The translations under genes were made by a program, and so were the position numbers. From positions 62,001-126,000 of the forward strand of contig NZ_SJPM01000006.1 of the NCBI RefSeq assembly GCF_007859915.1: DNA of 64,000 bases. Direction: 5' to 3'. The stretch's first letter is position 1. Every line of letters begins with the position of its first letter. This document shows, piece by piece, positions 9,007 through 17,594 of the stretch. Origin of the DNA: Neorhodopirellula pilleata. Lineage in GTDB: Bacteria; Planctomycetota; Planctomycetia; Pirellulales; Pirellulaceae. The notes beneath the pieces were generated by a model. It worked only from the letters and a program-made list of their open reading frames with translations. It had not been told where the DNA came from and did not search any database.

Positions 9007-9947
9007 GTCGAACTTCGCCGCGTTGGATGTCCCTGACTCTGTGCGCCGCCGCCGCTTACAACCTGATATGGGGAACCTGGGTCATCTTACGCCCCGGTGA
9101 CCTTTTTGGGTGGACCGGGATGGAACCACCGCTTTATCCCGGCATTTGGCAGTGCGTGGGAATGATTGTCGGCGTGTACGGGATCGGCTATGGGATTGCC
9201 GCGACCGATCCGACCCGTCATTGGCCGATCGTGTTGGTGGGATTCTTGGGCAAGGTTCTGGGCCCGATCGGCATGGTTCATAACGTGTTGACGATCCCCC
9301 CGGGGACACCGGGGCGTTTGCCCGCATCTTGGTTATGGTTGAACGTGAGCAACGATTTGATCTGGTGGTTGCCCTTCGGTGCGATCTTGTACTTGACGTT
9401 CAAACAATGGAACTTGCCGACGTCCGAGGTAATGATGACGATCGCGGATGCCAATCGCAAAGCGGTCACTCAAAGCGGTGAAGACCTGTCGACGCTCAGT
9501 CAACGAAGCAATCTGTTGGTCGTCTTCCTGCGACACAGCGGATGCACGTTCTGCCGCGAAGCATTGGCCGATCTCGCGAAGAATCGGAATCAAATCGAGG
9601 CAAAGGCGACCGTGGTCTTGGTCCACATGGACGACGAAGACGAGTCAACGGCGCGGTACTTTGCCGGCTATGGTCTCGGCGACGTGGCCCGAGTCAGTGA
9701 TCCGCAGTGTGTGTTGTATCGGGCCTACCAACTTCAACGAGGATCGTTCGGGCAATTGTTCGGTCCGAGCGTTTGGTGGAAAGGTTTTCAAGCGGCCATC
9801 TTATCAAGGCACGCGGTCGGTAAACTCGGAGGCGACGGGTTTCAACTCGGTGGAAGCTTCCTCGTTCGGAACGATCAAATTGTTCGAGCTTACCGAAACA
9901 CCACCGCCGCTGATCGACCGGACTACTGTGAACTAGCTTCGGTCTAA
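9003..9947 (+). CDS. membrane protein with C-terminal SelL/peroxiredoxin-like thioredoxin fold
   Basis: 314-residue fusion. The N-terminal 140 residues contain about four hydrophobic helices (LCAAAAYNLIWGTWVIL, a segment around GMIVGVYGIGYGIAA, one around VLVGFLGKVLGPIGMV, and one around LIWWLPFGAILYLTF). The C-terminal half is a thioredoxin-like domain with a redox pair CTFC at residues 181-184, of the SelL-related/AhpC-TSA-like type. ATG at 9003 overlaps the metalloprotease stop, which indicates coupled translation. A role as membrane-tethered thiol oxidoreductase is inferred; which protein it acts on, including the neighbouring protease, is not shown by the sequence. Confidence 0.82.
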   Translation: MSRTSPRWMSLTLCAAAAYNLIWGTWVILRPGDLFGWTGMEPPLYPGIWQCVGMIVGVYGIGYGIAATDPTRHWPIVLVGFLGKVLGPIGMVHNVLTIPPGTPGRLPASWLWLNVSNDLIWWLPFGAILYLTFKQWNLPTSEVMMTIADANRKAVTQSGEDLSTLSQRSNLLVVFLRHSGCTFCREALADLAKNRNQIEAKATVVLVHMDDEDESTARYFAGYGLGDVARVSDPQCVLYRAYQLQRGSFGQLFGPSVWWKGFQAAILSRHAVGKLGGDGFQLGGSFLVRNDQIVRAYRNTTAADRPDYCELASV

Positions 9948-10094
9948 AGCGGCGGGCGGACACAACGTGAACAAAATTATCTTCACTCCCACCGGGTCGG
10001 TATTGATAGAATAGGAGATTGCTCTTAGCCCACCGACGGGAATTTCCGCTTGATTCACAAATTAACCTTCGACGATATCGACTCCGCCGAGACG

Positions 10095-12629
10095 ATGACG
10101 ATCCGATCGGTGAACGTTCGCCGCTGCTTGTTCTTCGGCGTTTTGTCCTTTTTCGCTTGGTCAATCTCGCTCGTTGTAAGCTCAGGAACTCTTGCCGCAG
10201 ACGATTCGACGCCGAATCAGTCGGACGCAGGTCTCCAGTTTTTTGAATCCAAAGTCCGCCCGGTCTTGGTGGAACACTGCTATCCGTGCCACTCCGCCGA
10301 AGCTGGTGCGGCCGAGGGAAACCTGAGGCTCGATACACAAGCCGGCATGCGCACCGGTGGTGATCGTGGCCCGGTTCTGATTGCCGGTGATCCGTCCAAC
10401 AGTTGGCTTATTCGATCGATCGGGCATCACGACCCCGATTTGAAGATGCCTCCCAAACAAGAGCGGCTTCCCGATTCCGTCATCGCGGAATTAAAGAAAT
10501 GGATTGAGATCGGTGCCCCTGATCCACGCATCGGTGAGCCTTCTGAACAATCAGCTTGGGAGCGATCCGATGACGACTTTTGGGCATATCAAAAACCTCG
10601 CCCGGTCGGTGCTCCAAACATCCACGCGAACGATTGGCCGAAACAACCGCTCGATTGTTTCGTTTTGGCTCGATTAGAAACGCACGACCAATCACCCTCA
10701 CCTGATGCCCCACCGCATGAGTTGCTAAGACGTCTGTATTTCGATCTCGTCGGTCTGCCGCCCTCGCCCGAGCGATTGTTGGCTTTCACCGAGAGCGTCA
10801 AAAAAAACGGATTGGATCGGGCACTCGCTCGTGAAGTCGACCGGTTGCTCGCGACGCCACAATTCGGCGAACGATGGGGACGCCATTGGCTCGACGTCGC
10901 TCGGTTTGCCGAATCCAGTGGCACGGAAGCGAATATCTCGTTCCCGTACGCGTGGCGTTATCGCGATTACGTGATCGATTGTTTTAATGAGGATGTTCCT
11001 TTTGATCGGTTCATCACCGAGCAATTGGCCGGCGATCAGCTCCCTTTTGATAACGCGGCCGAGCGGGCGAGACTGTTAATCGCGACCGGCTTCTTGGCGG
11101 TGGGGCCGAAGAACTTGGATGCGACAGACGAGGAACAGTTTCGCGCCGACGTGGTGGACGAACAAATCGACACGGTCACGCGTGCCTTGCTCGGAAACTC
11201 AGTGGCATGTGCCCGTTGTCATGATCACAAGTTTGATCCCTTCACGATGAAGGATTACTACGCCTTGGCCGGTATCTTCGCGAGTACCCAGACGTTCTTC
11301 GGAACCGCCGTTTCCCCGGCCAACCGGATCGGCGGAGATCCGCTACGACTTCCCGATGTGATCGGTCAAACCATCCTGCACGATTCAATCCCACCCGAGC
11401 GTGTCGAAACGTTGACTCGGCAACTTGCGGCGTTGCGCGCCGAGAAAGCCGACATGGACGCGGCCCAAAAAGCCATGTTCAGCGGCAAGCAGCCCGAAAA
11501 GATGTTCACCCTACGAGACGCGTTGAGAGTGTTTTGGCAGAGCGGTGGGATCGAAGGACAGCTTGAGAAAGTATCCGACAGCGGTGAGGCCTTGCCACTC
11601 GCGATGGGAGTCTTGGACGCGGAAACCGCGGCGGATGCGCCATTGCATGAGCGTGGCGATGTCAAACGTTTGGGGCCGACCATCCCTCGCGCCGTGCCGC
11701 AAGTTCTGCAATCACACACGCAAACCTATGCGATTCCGCATGACCAAAGTGGCCGTTTGCAAATGGCTCGTTGGCTAGCCGATCCCGATCATCCGTTGGT
11801 TAGTCGTGTAATCGTCAACCGCGTTTGGAAACACTTGTTTGGGACCGGCCTCGTCGCGACGGTGGATAACTTTGGTGTCACGGGCGAACCGCCCAGCCAT
11901 CCGGAATTGCTCGACACGCTTTCGGTGCAGTTCGTTGAAAACGGCTGGTCGATTAAACAGCTGGTCCGGGGCTTGGTTCTGTCGCGAACCTACCGTCAAT
12001 CGTCGACTTTCCGCGAAGCCGCGTTTGAACAAGATCCCGAGAATCGAAGTTTGTGGCGTATGCCCAAACGTCGATTGGAAGCCGAGTACATTCGCGACGC
12101 GATGTTGGCGGTCTCCGGTGAACTCGATCCCACTCGGCCCGACGGTTCACTCGTCGGGCGCGTCATCGGCGACAAACCGATCTCATTGATCGGATTGGAC
12201 AAACGGCTTCCCGCCGATCTCGATGGCAGCCTGCAGAGGTCGGTTTATCTGCCAGTGATCCGCGATCGATTACCCGATGTTCTCGACCTATTCGACTTTG
12301 CTGAACCAAGTTTGGTGACAGGCAACCGGGAAACCACGAACGTTCCGATCCAAGCTTTGTACCTGCTCAATAGTCCCTTCCTTGAGCAACGTTCCGAAGG
12401 TTTCGCCAAACGGCTCTTTTCCGAACCAGGGTCGGTGAAACAGCGGATCGAAAAGGCATTTCAACTTTGCTTCAGCCGCGCCCCCACGCCGGATGAAACC
12501 GAACGCTCGATCGCGTATTTGCAATCAGACGAATCCAACACCAACGACGCCGACGAGATTGTTCCGGATAAATGGCGAACCTTTTGTCAGGCATTGTTGT
12601 GCACTGGGGAGTTTCGCAACCTTGATTGA
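10095..12629 (+). CDS. PSD1 cytochrome domain protein (DUF1549/DUF1553)
   Basis: 844-residue exported protein of a family very expanded in planctomycetes. After a signal sequence (CLFFGVLSFFAWSIS...TLAADD) comes the planctomycete cytochrome C domain with a haem motif CYPCH at residues 62-66. The DUF1549 domain follows (about 150-370, containing GERWGRHWLDVARFAESSG) with a second CARCH motif at 372-376, and DUF1553 fills the C-terminal third (PDHPLVSRVIVNRVWKHLFG, FDFAEPSLVTGNRE). The start is placed at the ATG 10095; an in-frame TTG at 10050 would add 15 residues before the signal sequence. It is shorter than many family members, lacking an inserted LamG-like domain. The DUF1501 gene that follows is the usual partner. 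Exact function is unknown. Confidence 0.93.
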   Translation: MTIRSVNVRRCLFFGVLSFFAWSISLVVSSGTLAADDSTPNQSDAGLQFFESKVRPVLVEHCYPCHSAEAGAAEGNLRLDTQAGMRTGGDRGPVLIAGDPSNSWLIRSIGHHDPDLKMPPKQERLPDSVIAELKKWIEIGAPDPRIGEPSEQSAWERSDDDFWAYQKPRPVGAPNIHANDWPKQPLDCFVLARLETHDQSPSPDAPPHELLRRLYFDLVGLPPSPERLLAFTESVKKNGLDRALAREVDRLLATPQFGERWGRHWLDVARFAESSGTEANISFPYAWRYRDYVIDCFNEDVPFDRFITEQLAGDQLPFDNAAERARLLIATGFLAVGPKNLDATDEEQFRADVVDEQIDTVTRALLGNSVACARCHDHKFDPFTMKDYYALAGIFASTQTFFGTAVSPANRIGGDPLRLPDVIGQTILHDSIPPERVETLTRQLAALRAEKADMDAAQKAMFSGKQPEKMFTLRDALRVFWQSGGIEGQLEKVSDSGEALPLAMGVLDAETAADAPLHERGDVKRLGPTIPRAVPQVLQSHTQTYAIPHDQSGRLQMARWLADPDHPLVSRVIVNRVWKHLFGTGLVATVDNFGVTGEPPSHPELLDTLSVQFVENGWSIKQLVRGLVLSRTYRQSSTFREAAFEQDPENRSLWRMPKRRLEAEYIRDAMLAVSGELDPTRPDGSLVGRVIGDKPISLIGLDKRLPADLDGSLQRSVYLPVIRDRLPDVLDLFDFAEPSLVTGNRETTNVPIQALYLLNSPFLEQRSEGFAKRLFSEPGSVKQRIEKAFQLCFSRAPTPDETERSIAYLQSDESNTNDADEIVPDKWRTFCQALLCTGEFRNLD

Positions 12630-12638
12630 AGTTTTCAT

Positions 12639-12784
12639 ACAAGCCCGATCCCTCGCTTGCCGGCGTGTTGATTTAATCGTAACCCGATGCGTAAGCGAGG
12701 GATAATTGATATTGAGTCATCCCTCGCTCACGCTTCGGGTTTCGATGAGAACTCAATCAACACGCCGTTGCACGTCGGGCTTGT
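12639..12784. repeat. nested palindromic repeat element, copy A
   Basis: Three inverted-repeat layers share one centre. The outer arms are ACAAGCCCGA (12639-12648) and its complement (12775-12784). The middle arms are CGGCGTGTTGATT (12661-12673) and its complement (12755-12767). The inner arms, 12681-12702 and 12720-12741, carry the conserved core GCGTAAGCGAGGGA and its near complement. The loop TAATTGATATTGAGTCA (12703-12719) is shared at 15 of 17 positions with copy B at 17433-17449. It lies between the PSD1 and DUF1501 genes. Confidence 0.85.
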
Positions 12785-12841
12785 AGGGGTGGAAGTTCGT
12801 GTTTTTTGGGCGATGTTCTTTTTGGATTTTGAGACAATATC

Positions 12842-14287
12842 ATGTGGAAAGCGACTCACTTCGATCACGCCGTTGGCCTTTCGCGTCGAACGATGCTGAA
12901 ATCGGCGGCTTCGGGATTTGGTTATCTCGCTTTCGCGAGTCTGGCCCATCAGGCGGCCGCCCAGCAATCCGCAACCGGCGATTCAGCCGGACGCGTTTCG
13001 GCCTTGGCCGCGAGGCCGACCCATTTTCCGCCGAGGGCGAAACGGGTCATTTTCTTGTGCATGAACGGCGGGCCCTCCCAACTGGATCTGTTCGCGTACA
13101 AACCCAAGCTGACCAAGGACGCCGGCGATGGGAAACATGCCAATCTGATGGCTTCCCCGTTTCGCTTTGCTCGGCACGGTGAATCGGGTGCCTGGGTCTC
13201 CGACGCGATGCCGAAGTTGGCTGAGAAAGTCGATGACATTTGTTTTATCCACAGCATGCACACGGACCTGCCCAATCACTCGCAGGCCTTCATGCAGATG
13301 CACACCGGCAGTTTTCAGTTCACCCGTCCCTCGATCGGCGCGTGGACGTTGTATGGACTCGGAACCGAGAACACGAATCTGCCAGGTTTCGTGACGATCA
13401 ATCCGCCCGCCGACAACGGCGGTGCTCGGAACTACGGTAGTTCGTTCCTGCCCGCGATCTTTCAAGGTACCAAGATCGGGACAAATCAAATTCCCGGTTT
13501 CTATGCCGCGCTGTTGGGCATCGATCAAGAACCCGGCCCACCCCTGAAGAACATCGCTAACTCGCGTTTGTCGGCGACCGAGCAACGCAGCCAACTCGAT
13601 TTCATCCGCGATCTGAACCATCAAAAACTTCATCGAGAGGTCCATCAACCCGAGATCGAAGGGGCCATCGAATCGTTTGAACTGGCCTTTCGTATGCAGG
13701 ATGAAATCCCCGAGTTACTCGACCTGAGGGCGGAGTCTCAATCGACGCTGGGCCAGTACGGGATCGGGGCCGGTTTGGCGACGGATCGTTTCGGTCGACA
13801 ATGTTTGCTGGCGCGGCGGTTGGCCGAAGCCGGCGTTCGCTTCATCGAAATCACCTCCCCGATCGGTTGGGACCACCACTTCATGCTTCAGGACAAACTC
13901 AAGGAAAGCTGTCTAGCGACGGACCAACCCGTCGCGGCTTTGCTCACGGATTTGAAACAACGCGGCCTGCTCGAGGATACCCTGGTCGTTTGGGCCGGCG
14001 AGTTCGGGCGGACGGCGTATGCTCAAAGTGGAACGGGCCGAGATCACAACCACCAAGGCTACACGATTTGGATGGCGGGCGGCGGCGTTCAAGCAGGCTT
14101 ATCCTACGGTACCACCGATGAATACGGCCAGAAGGCGATCGAGAATCCCGTCCACATTCATGATTGGCATGCGACGATGCTGCATCTACTCGGCCTCGAT
14201 CATGAACGACTGACCTTCAACTACGCCGGTCGTGATTTTCGGCTGACGGATGTTTATGGACGCGTCGTTGATGGTGTGATGTCATGA
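12842..14287 (+). CDS. DUF1501 domain-containing protein
   Basis: 481-residue protein of the sulfatase-like DUF1501 family. The N-terminus has SRRTMLKSAASG followed by a hydrophobic stretch ending in AAAQQS, which resembles a twin-arginine export signal (residues about 14-42). Typical blocks are FLCMNGGPSQLDLF (about 72-85), FGRQCLLARRLAEAGVRFIE (about 316-335), VVWAGEFGRT (about 382-391) and GRDHNHQGY (about 398-406), the last two carrying metal-ligand-type residues of the alkaline phosphatase superfamily. The gene follows the PSD1 cytochrome gene, the standard pairing in planctomycetes, with repeat copy A between them. Substrate is not established. Confidence 0.93.
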   Translation: MWKATHFDHAVGLSRRTMLKSAASGFGYLAFASLAHQAAAQQSATGDSAGRVSALAARPTHFPPRAKRVIFLCMNGGPSQLDLFAYKPKLTKDAGDGKHANLMASPFRFARHGESGAWVSDAMPKLAEKVDDICFIHSMHTDLPNHSQAFMQMHTGSFQFTRPSIGAWTLYGLGTENTNLPGFVTINPPADNGGARNYGSSFLPAIFQGTKIGTNQIPGFYAALLGIDQEPGPPLKNIANSRLSATEQRSQLDFIRDLNHQKLHREVHQPEIEGAIESFELAFRMQDEIPELLDLRAESQSTLGQYGIGAGLATDRFGRQCLLARRLAEAGVRFIEITSPIGWDHHFMLQDKLKESCLATDQPVAALLTDLKQRGLLEDTLVVWAGEFGRTAYAQSGTGRDHNHQGYTIWMAGGGVQAGLSYGTTDEYGQKAIENPVHIHDWHATMLHLLGLDHERLTFNYAGRDFRLTDVYGRVVDGVMS

Positions 14288-14535
14288 AATGAACAGTTCA
14301 AAATCTTTGGTTGCGTCGTTGTTGCTCTGTGCAAGTATCGATCACCTCACACGGCGCTGGAGGCTGCAGGTCTAGTAGGCTGTTTGGGCGTTCGATCCGG
14401 TTTGGGTCTACTGACCTTCGGCGATCGTTTGGTGGGAAGATTCTCGGGGATTCCGACCATAGAGTCCGGTTTCGGGCCAGGCCACAGGATGCGGGGGGAG
14501 GTGACGTCCAAGGCATCGTTGCCTACACTGCGCGT

Positions 14536-15609
14536 ATGGAAACGACGATCGAAACTCAGACGCTTATTTTCCCGACGATTTGGCGGCATCGTCATCTTTT
14601 GGATCTGGAGCGGTTGGCGGCGGTGGAGTTGATGGCAGTCTTAAGGACGGCTCAACAACTCAAGGAAATGACCAACGGGTGCCGTTCGAAACTGCCGTTG
14701 TTGTCTGGAAAAACGTGTGCCAATTTGTTTTTTGAGAACAGCACAAGGACCCGCAACAGCTTTTCTTTGGCGGCGAAACGGTTAGGCGCCGATACGGTCG
14801 AATTCAGCAGCGCCGGCAGCAGCGTGGCCAAAGGTGAAACGTTCGTCGATACGGCCAAGACGATCGAGGCGATGGGCGTCGATTGGGTGGTGACGCGGCA
14901 CTACACGCCGGGCACGCCACACCTGCTCGCCCGCGAGCTAGGTTGTTCGGTGCTCAACGCTGGCGATGGCCCGCACGAACATCCGACCCAGGGCTTGCTG
15001 GACATCCTGACAATCTTGCAACATCGCGGCCGTCGTGATTGGCGGAGCGAATCGTTGGACCCCGAAACCGTACTGTCGGGAAAAACGGTAGCGCTCGTCG
15101 GAGATATCGCCCACAGCCGCACCGCCCGCAGCAACCTGTGGGGGCTCCGCAAACTGGGGGCGCACGTGATCATCTGTGGACCGCCGACCCTGGTGAGTGC
15201 CCGCTGGGAAGAACTCGGATTTGAGGTCGCCCACCGGCTTGATGACATTGTCGAACGTTGCGATGTGCTGAACCTTTTGCGGATCCAGTTCGAGCGGCAA
15301 TACACCCGACCGTTCCCGAGTGTTCGCGAGTACGCAGCGTTATACGCGATGAACGGGGACCGCATGCGTCGGGCCAAATCGGAAATCTTGATCATGGCCC
15401 CCGGTCCGATCAATCGCGGCGTGGAGATCACTCCGGAAGTCGCCGACGGGCCGCATTCGGTGATTTTGGAACAGGTCACCAACGGCATCGCGGTGCGGAT
15501 GGCCGCTTTGTGGTTGCTCGCCGGTGCGAGTGACGCCGAGATTGCAAGCACCGGACATCGATCTGGTTTAGATATCGGCTCGACCCCCGAAAACGGACAT
15601 TGGACTTAA
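14536..15609 (+). CDS. pyrB: aspartate carbamoyltransferase catalytic subunit
   Basis: Catalyses carbamoyl phosphate plus aspartate to carbamoyl aspartate, the committed step of pyrimidine synthesis. The 357-residue protein has the carbamoyl phosphate loop STRTR at residues 69-73 within FFENSTRTRNSF, the block GDGPHEHPTQGLLD, and DIAHSRTARSN. The ATG at 14536 gives the normal family length with a short N-terminal extension; upstream in-frame codons are poor candidates. The dihydroorotase homologue begins 1 bp after the stop, so the two are very likely co-translated. The degraded active site of that neighbour suggests that the two proteins form an ATCase/pseudo-DHOase complex like the pyrBC' products of Pseudomonas. 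Confidence 0.96.
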   Translation: METTIETQTLIFPTIWRHRHLLDLERLAAVELMAVLRTAQQLKEMTNGCRSKLPLLSGKTCANLFFENSTRTRNSFSLAAKRLGADTVEFSSAGSSVAKGETFVDTAKTIEAMGVDWVVTRHYTPGTPHLLARELGCSVLNAGDGPHEHPTQGLLDILTILQHRGRRDWRSESLDPETVLSGKTVALVGDIAHSRTARSNLWGLRKLGAHVIICGPPTLVSARWEELGFEVAHRLDDIVERCDVLNLLRIQFERQYTRPFPSVREYAALYAMNGDRMRRAKSEILIMAPGPINRGVEITPEVADGPHSVILEQVTNGIAVRMAALWLLAGASDAEIASTGHRSGLDIGSTPENGHWT

Positions 15610-15610
15610 T

Positions 15611-16975
15611 TTGAATCATTTCACCACCGCGATCGCTCAACAGCCTTCTATGTATGGGACGCCCTCGCCGCTTGTGATCGACCGAGGCCATGTGATCGAC
15701 CCGGTCAATTCGATCGACCGTGTAGCTCGATTGTTGATCGTTGACGGTCGCATCAAGGCATTGGACCCGGCCGACGGCGACGTCCCGCATGATGCACAGT
15801 GGATTGATGCCGCAGACAAGATCGTCGCCCCAGGTTTGGTGGACTTGGGAGCCGAACTGCGTCAGCCCGGACGTGAAGAAGACGAAACGATTCAATCGGG
15901 CAGCAACGCGGCGCTGGCAGGCGGATACACCTCGGTCCTGTGCTGCAGCAATACCAATCCCGTGATCGACAGCGCAGCGGCGGTCGAGTTGGTGATTCAA
16001 ATGTCGCAACGGGTCGGCGGCGTTCGCGTTTTTCCGATCGCATGTTTGAGCAAAGGACGCGAAGCCGAACAGATGGCCGAGTTGGCGATCTTGCACGAGG
16101 CCGGAGCGATCGGATTCAGTGATTCGCCCCGTCCGATGCCCAACGACGCGTTGCTGAAGCGTGCCTTGGATTATTGCCGAATGCTGGACCTGCCGATTTT
16201 CGATCGCCCGGAAGTTCCCGGACTCGCCGAGGGCGGCGTGATGCACGACGGGTGCGTTTCCTTGTCCTTGGGTCTGAAAGGGTTACCGAGCGAAGCGGAA
16301 GATTTGGCGATCGCCCGCGACGTGCGATTGGCCGAAGCGACCAAAGGACGTTTGCACGTCGGCCCGGTCAGCACAATGGGCGCGATCGACATGATCAGCC
16401 GGGTGAAGGCCCGCGATATCGTGATCTCCGCTTCGGTGTGCCCGCAGAATCTTCACGGCAGTGATGAACTGCTGCGAAGTTTCGATGCCCGCTTTAAAGT
16501 TCACCCGCCTTTGCGTAGCCCGCGGCACGTCGAGACGTTGCAAAACGCGGTCGCCGATGGAACGATCGACGCCATCCAGTCCGGCCACATGCCAAGAGCG
16601 AGGGAAAAGAAAGGCAATGACCTGGATTCCGCCCCCTTCGGAACCGCCGCATTGGAAACGACCCTTTCAGCAACGATCACCGACATGGTTCGGACCGGTA
16701 TCTTGAGTTGGACGCGGGCGATCGAATGCTTATCAACAAACCCAGCAAAGATCGCCAAGCTGAACGCGGGAACGTTGAGCGTCGGAGCGCCCGCCGACGT
16801 CGTCGTGATCGACCCGGACACCACTTGGACGGTCCGTCCCGAGAATTTTGAATCGAAATGCCAAAGCAGCCCGATGGAAGGGCGCACTCTGCACGGACAG
16901 GTGATCGCCACGATCGTCGGCGGGCGGATCGTGTTCTCGCCGATCGAAGCGTTGATGGCGGGCAGCGTTGGATAA
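15611..16975 (+). CDS. pyrC: dihydroorotase homologue lacking metal-site residues (PyrC'-like)
   Basis: 454-residue amidohydrolase-fold protein, clearly in the dihydroorotase family by length, context and blocks such as APGLVDLGAELRQPG. The usual zinc motif DxHxH reads D-L-G-A-E (residues 78-82). The lysine-histidine region has no clear match, the expected HxxH.ST reads LHVGPVST, the PHH block reads CPQNLHG, and the catalytic TDHAPH block reads QSGHMPRA. It is therefore probably inactive as an enzyme, as in the non-catalytic PyrC' proteins that scaffold PyrB in some bacteria. The start could be TTG 15611 (1 bp after pyrB) or ATG 15650. An active dihydroorotase would have to be encoded elsewhere. 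Confidence 0.88.
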   Translation: MNHFTTAIAQQPSMYGTPSPLVIDRGHVIDPVNSIDRVARLLIVDGRIKALDPADGDVPHDAQWIDAADKIVAPGLVDLGAELRQPGREEDETIQSGSNAALAGGYTSVLCCSNTNPVIDSAAAVELVIQMSQRVGGVRVFPIACLSKGREAEQMAELAILHEAGAIGFSDSPRPMPNDALLKRALDYCRMLDLPIFDRPEVPGLAEGGVMHDGCVSLSLGLKGLPSEAEDLAIARDVRLAEATKGRLHVGPVSTMGAIDMISRVKARDIVISASVCPQNLHGSDELLRSFDARFKVHPPLRSPRHVETLQNAVADGTIDAIQSGHMPRAREKKGNDLDSAPFGTAALETTLSATITDMVRTGILSWTRAIECLSTNPAKIAKLNAGTLSVGAPADVVVIDPDTTWTVRPENFESKCQSSPMEGRTLHGQVIATIVGGRIVFSPIEALMAGSVG

Positions 16976-17342
16976 TTGTTTCCCCAAAGAACTCCGCGTC
17001 GTTCGTGGCGATGATTTCACGAGGGTCCTGCGGGCGGGCGGTTGCGCAGCGGACGGCACGATCGTGGTCTTTGCGTTGCCACGGACCAATTTCAGTCCGG
17101 ACCAATCACACGAAAGCCTACCGACTCGCTTGGGGGTCACGATTCCCAAGAAAACCGGTAAGGCGGTCGTTCGAAATCAATGGAAGCGTTGGATTCGCGA
17201 ATCATTCCGAACCCAGCGTACCAAAATCCCAGTGGGTTATGACTTAATCGTTCGCCCCAAGAAGGACGCCGTGCCCGACGGCTCACTGATCCGAAAGAAT
17301 CTGCCTCGACTAGCGGTCAAGGCGATCAACCGGATCCGCTGA
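16968..17342 (+). CDS. rnpA: ribonuclease P protein component
   Basis: 124-residue basic protein that assists the RNase P RNA in removing tRNA 5' leaders. It shows the N-terminal FPKELRVVRGDDFTRVLRAG pattern and the RNR signature as VVRNQWKRWIRESFR (about residues 64-78). The start is a TTG at 16968 that overlaps the end of the preceding gene by 8 bp; no in-frame ATG precedes the conserved region. In many bacteria rnpA follows rpmH, but no rpmH is here; instead it is attached to the pyrimidine genes. Confidence 0.9.
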   Translation: MDNCFPKELRVVRGDDFTRVLRAGGCAADGTIVVFALPRTNFSPDQSHESLPTRLGVTIPKKTGKAVVRNQWKRWIRESFRTQRTKIPVGYDLIVRPKKDAVPDGSLIRKNLPRLAVKAINRIR

Positions 17343-17407
17343 ATCGCGGCCAAACGACGAGGCATTCCCCGAAAGCATAGCCTACAGCCCATCGATTGCG
17401 CCCGAAT

Positions 17408-17474
17408 CGTAACCCGCAGCGTAAGCGAGGGATTATTGATATTGACTCATCCCTCTCATTCGCAGCGGGTTACG
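17408..17474. repeat. palindromic repeat element, copy B
   Basis: Left arm 17408-17432 (CGTAACCCGCAGCGTAAGCG and onward) pairs imperfectly with 17450-17474 across the loop TTATTGATATTGACTCA, which closely matches the loop of copy A. A further block CTCAATGAACACGCCGG at 17537-17553 resembles the middle arm of copy A (CTCAATCAACACGCCG), although its left partner has been lost here. It lies between the 3' ends of rnpA and the phosphohexomutase gene, where it may also act as a transcription barrier. Confidence 0.8.
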
Positions 17475-17594
17475 AAAAACCAATACCAAAGGCAAAAGCC
17501 AAACTTCAAAGCTGACGCTTCGGTTCACGATGCCGACTCAATGAACACGCCGGTGAGCACGGGATACCTGCAGAAGATTGAATGATGCTTGATC

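Noticed and set aside
12493..12705. 70-codon frame ending VTRCVSEG
   Set aside because: It reads through the PSD1 3' end and the palindromic repeat; this kind of peptide is a known repeat artefact.
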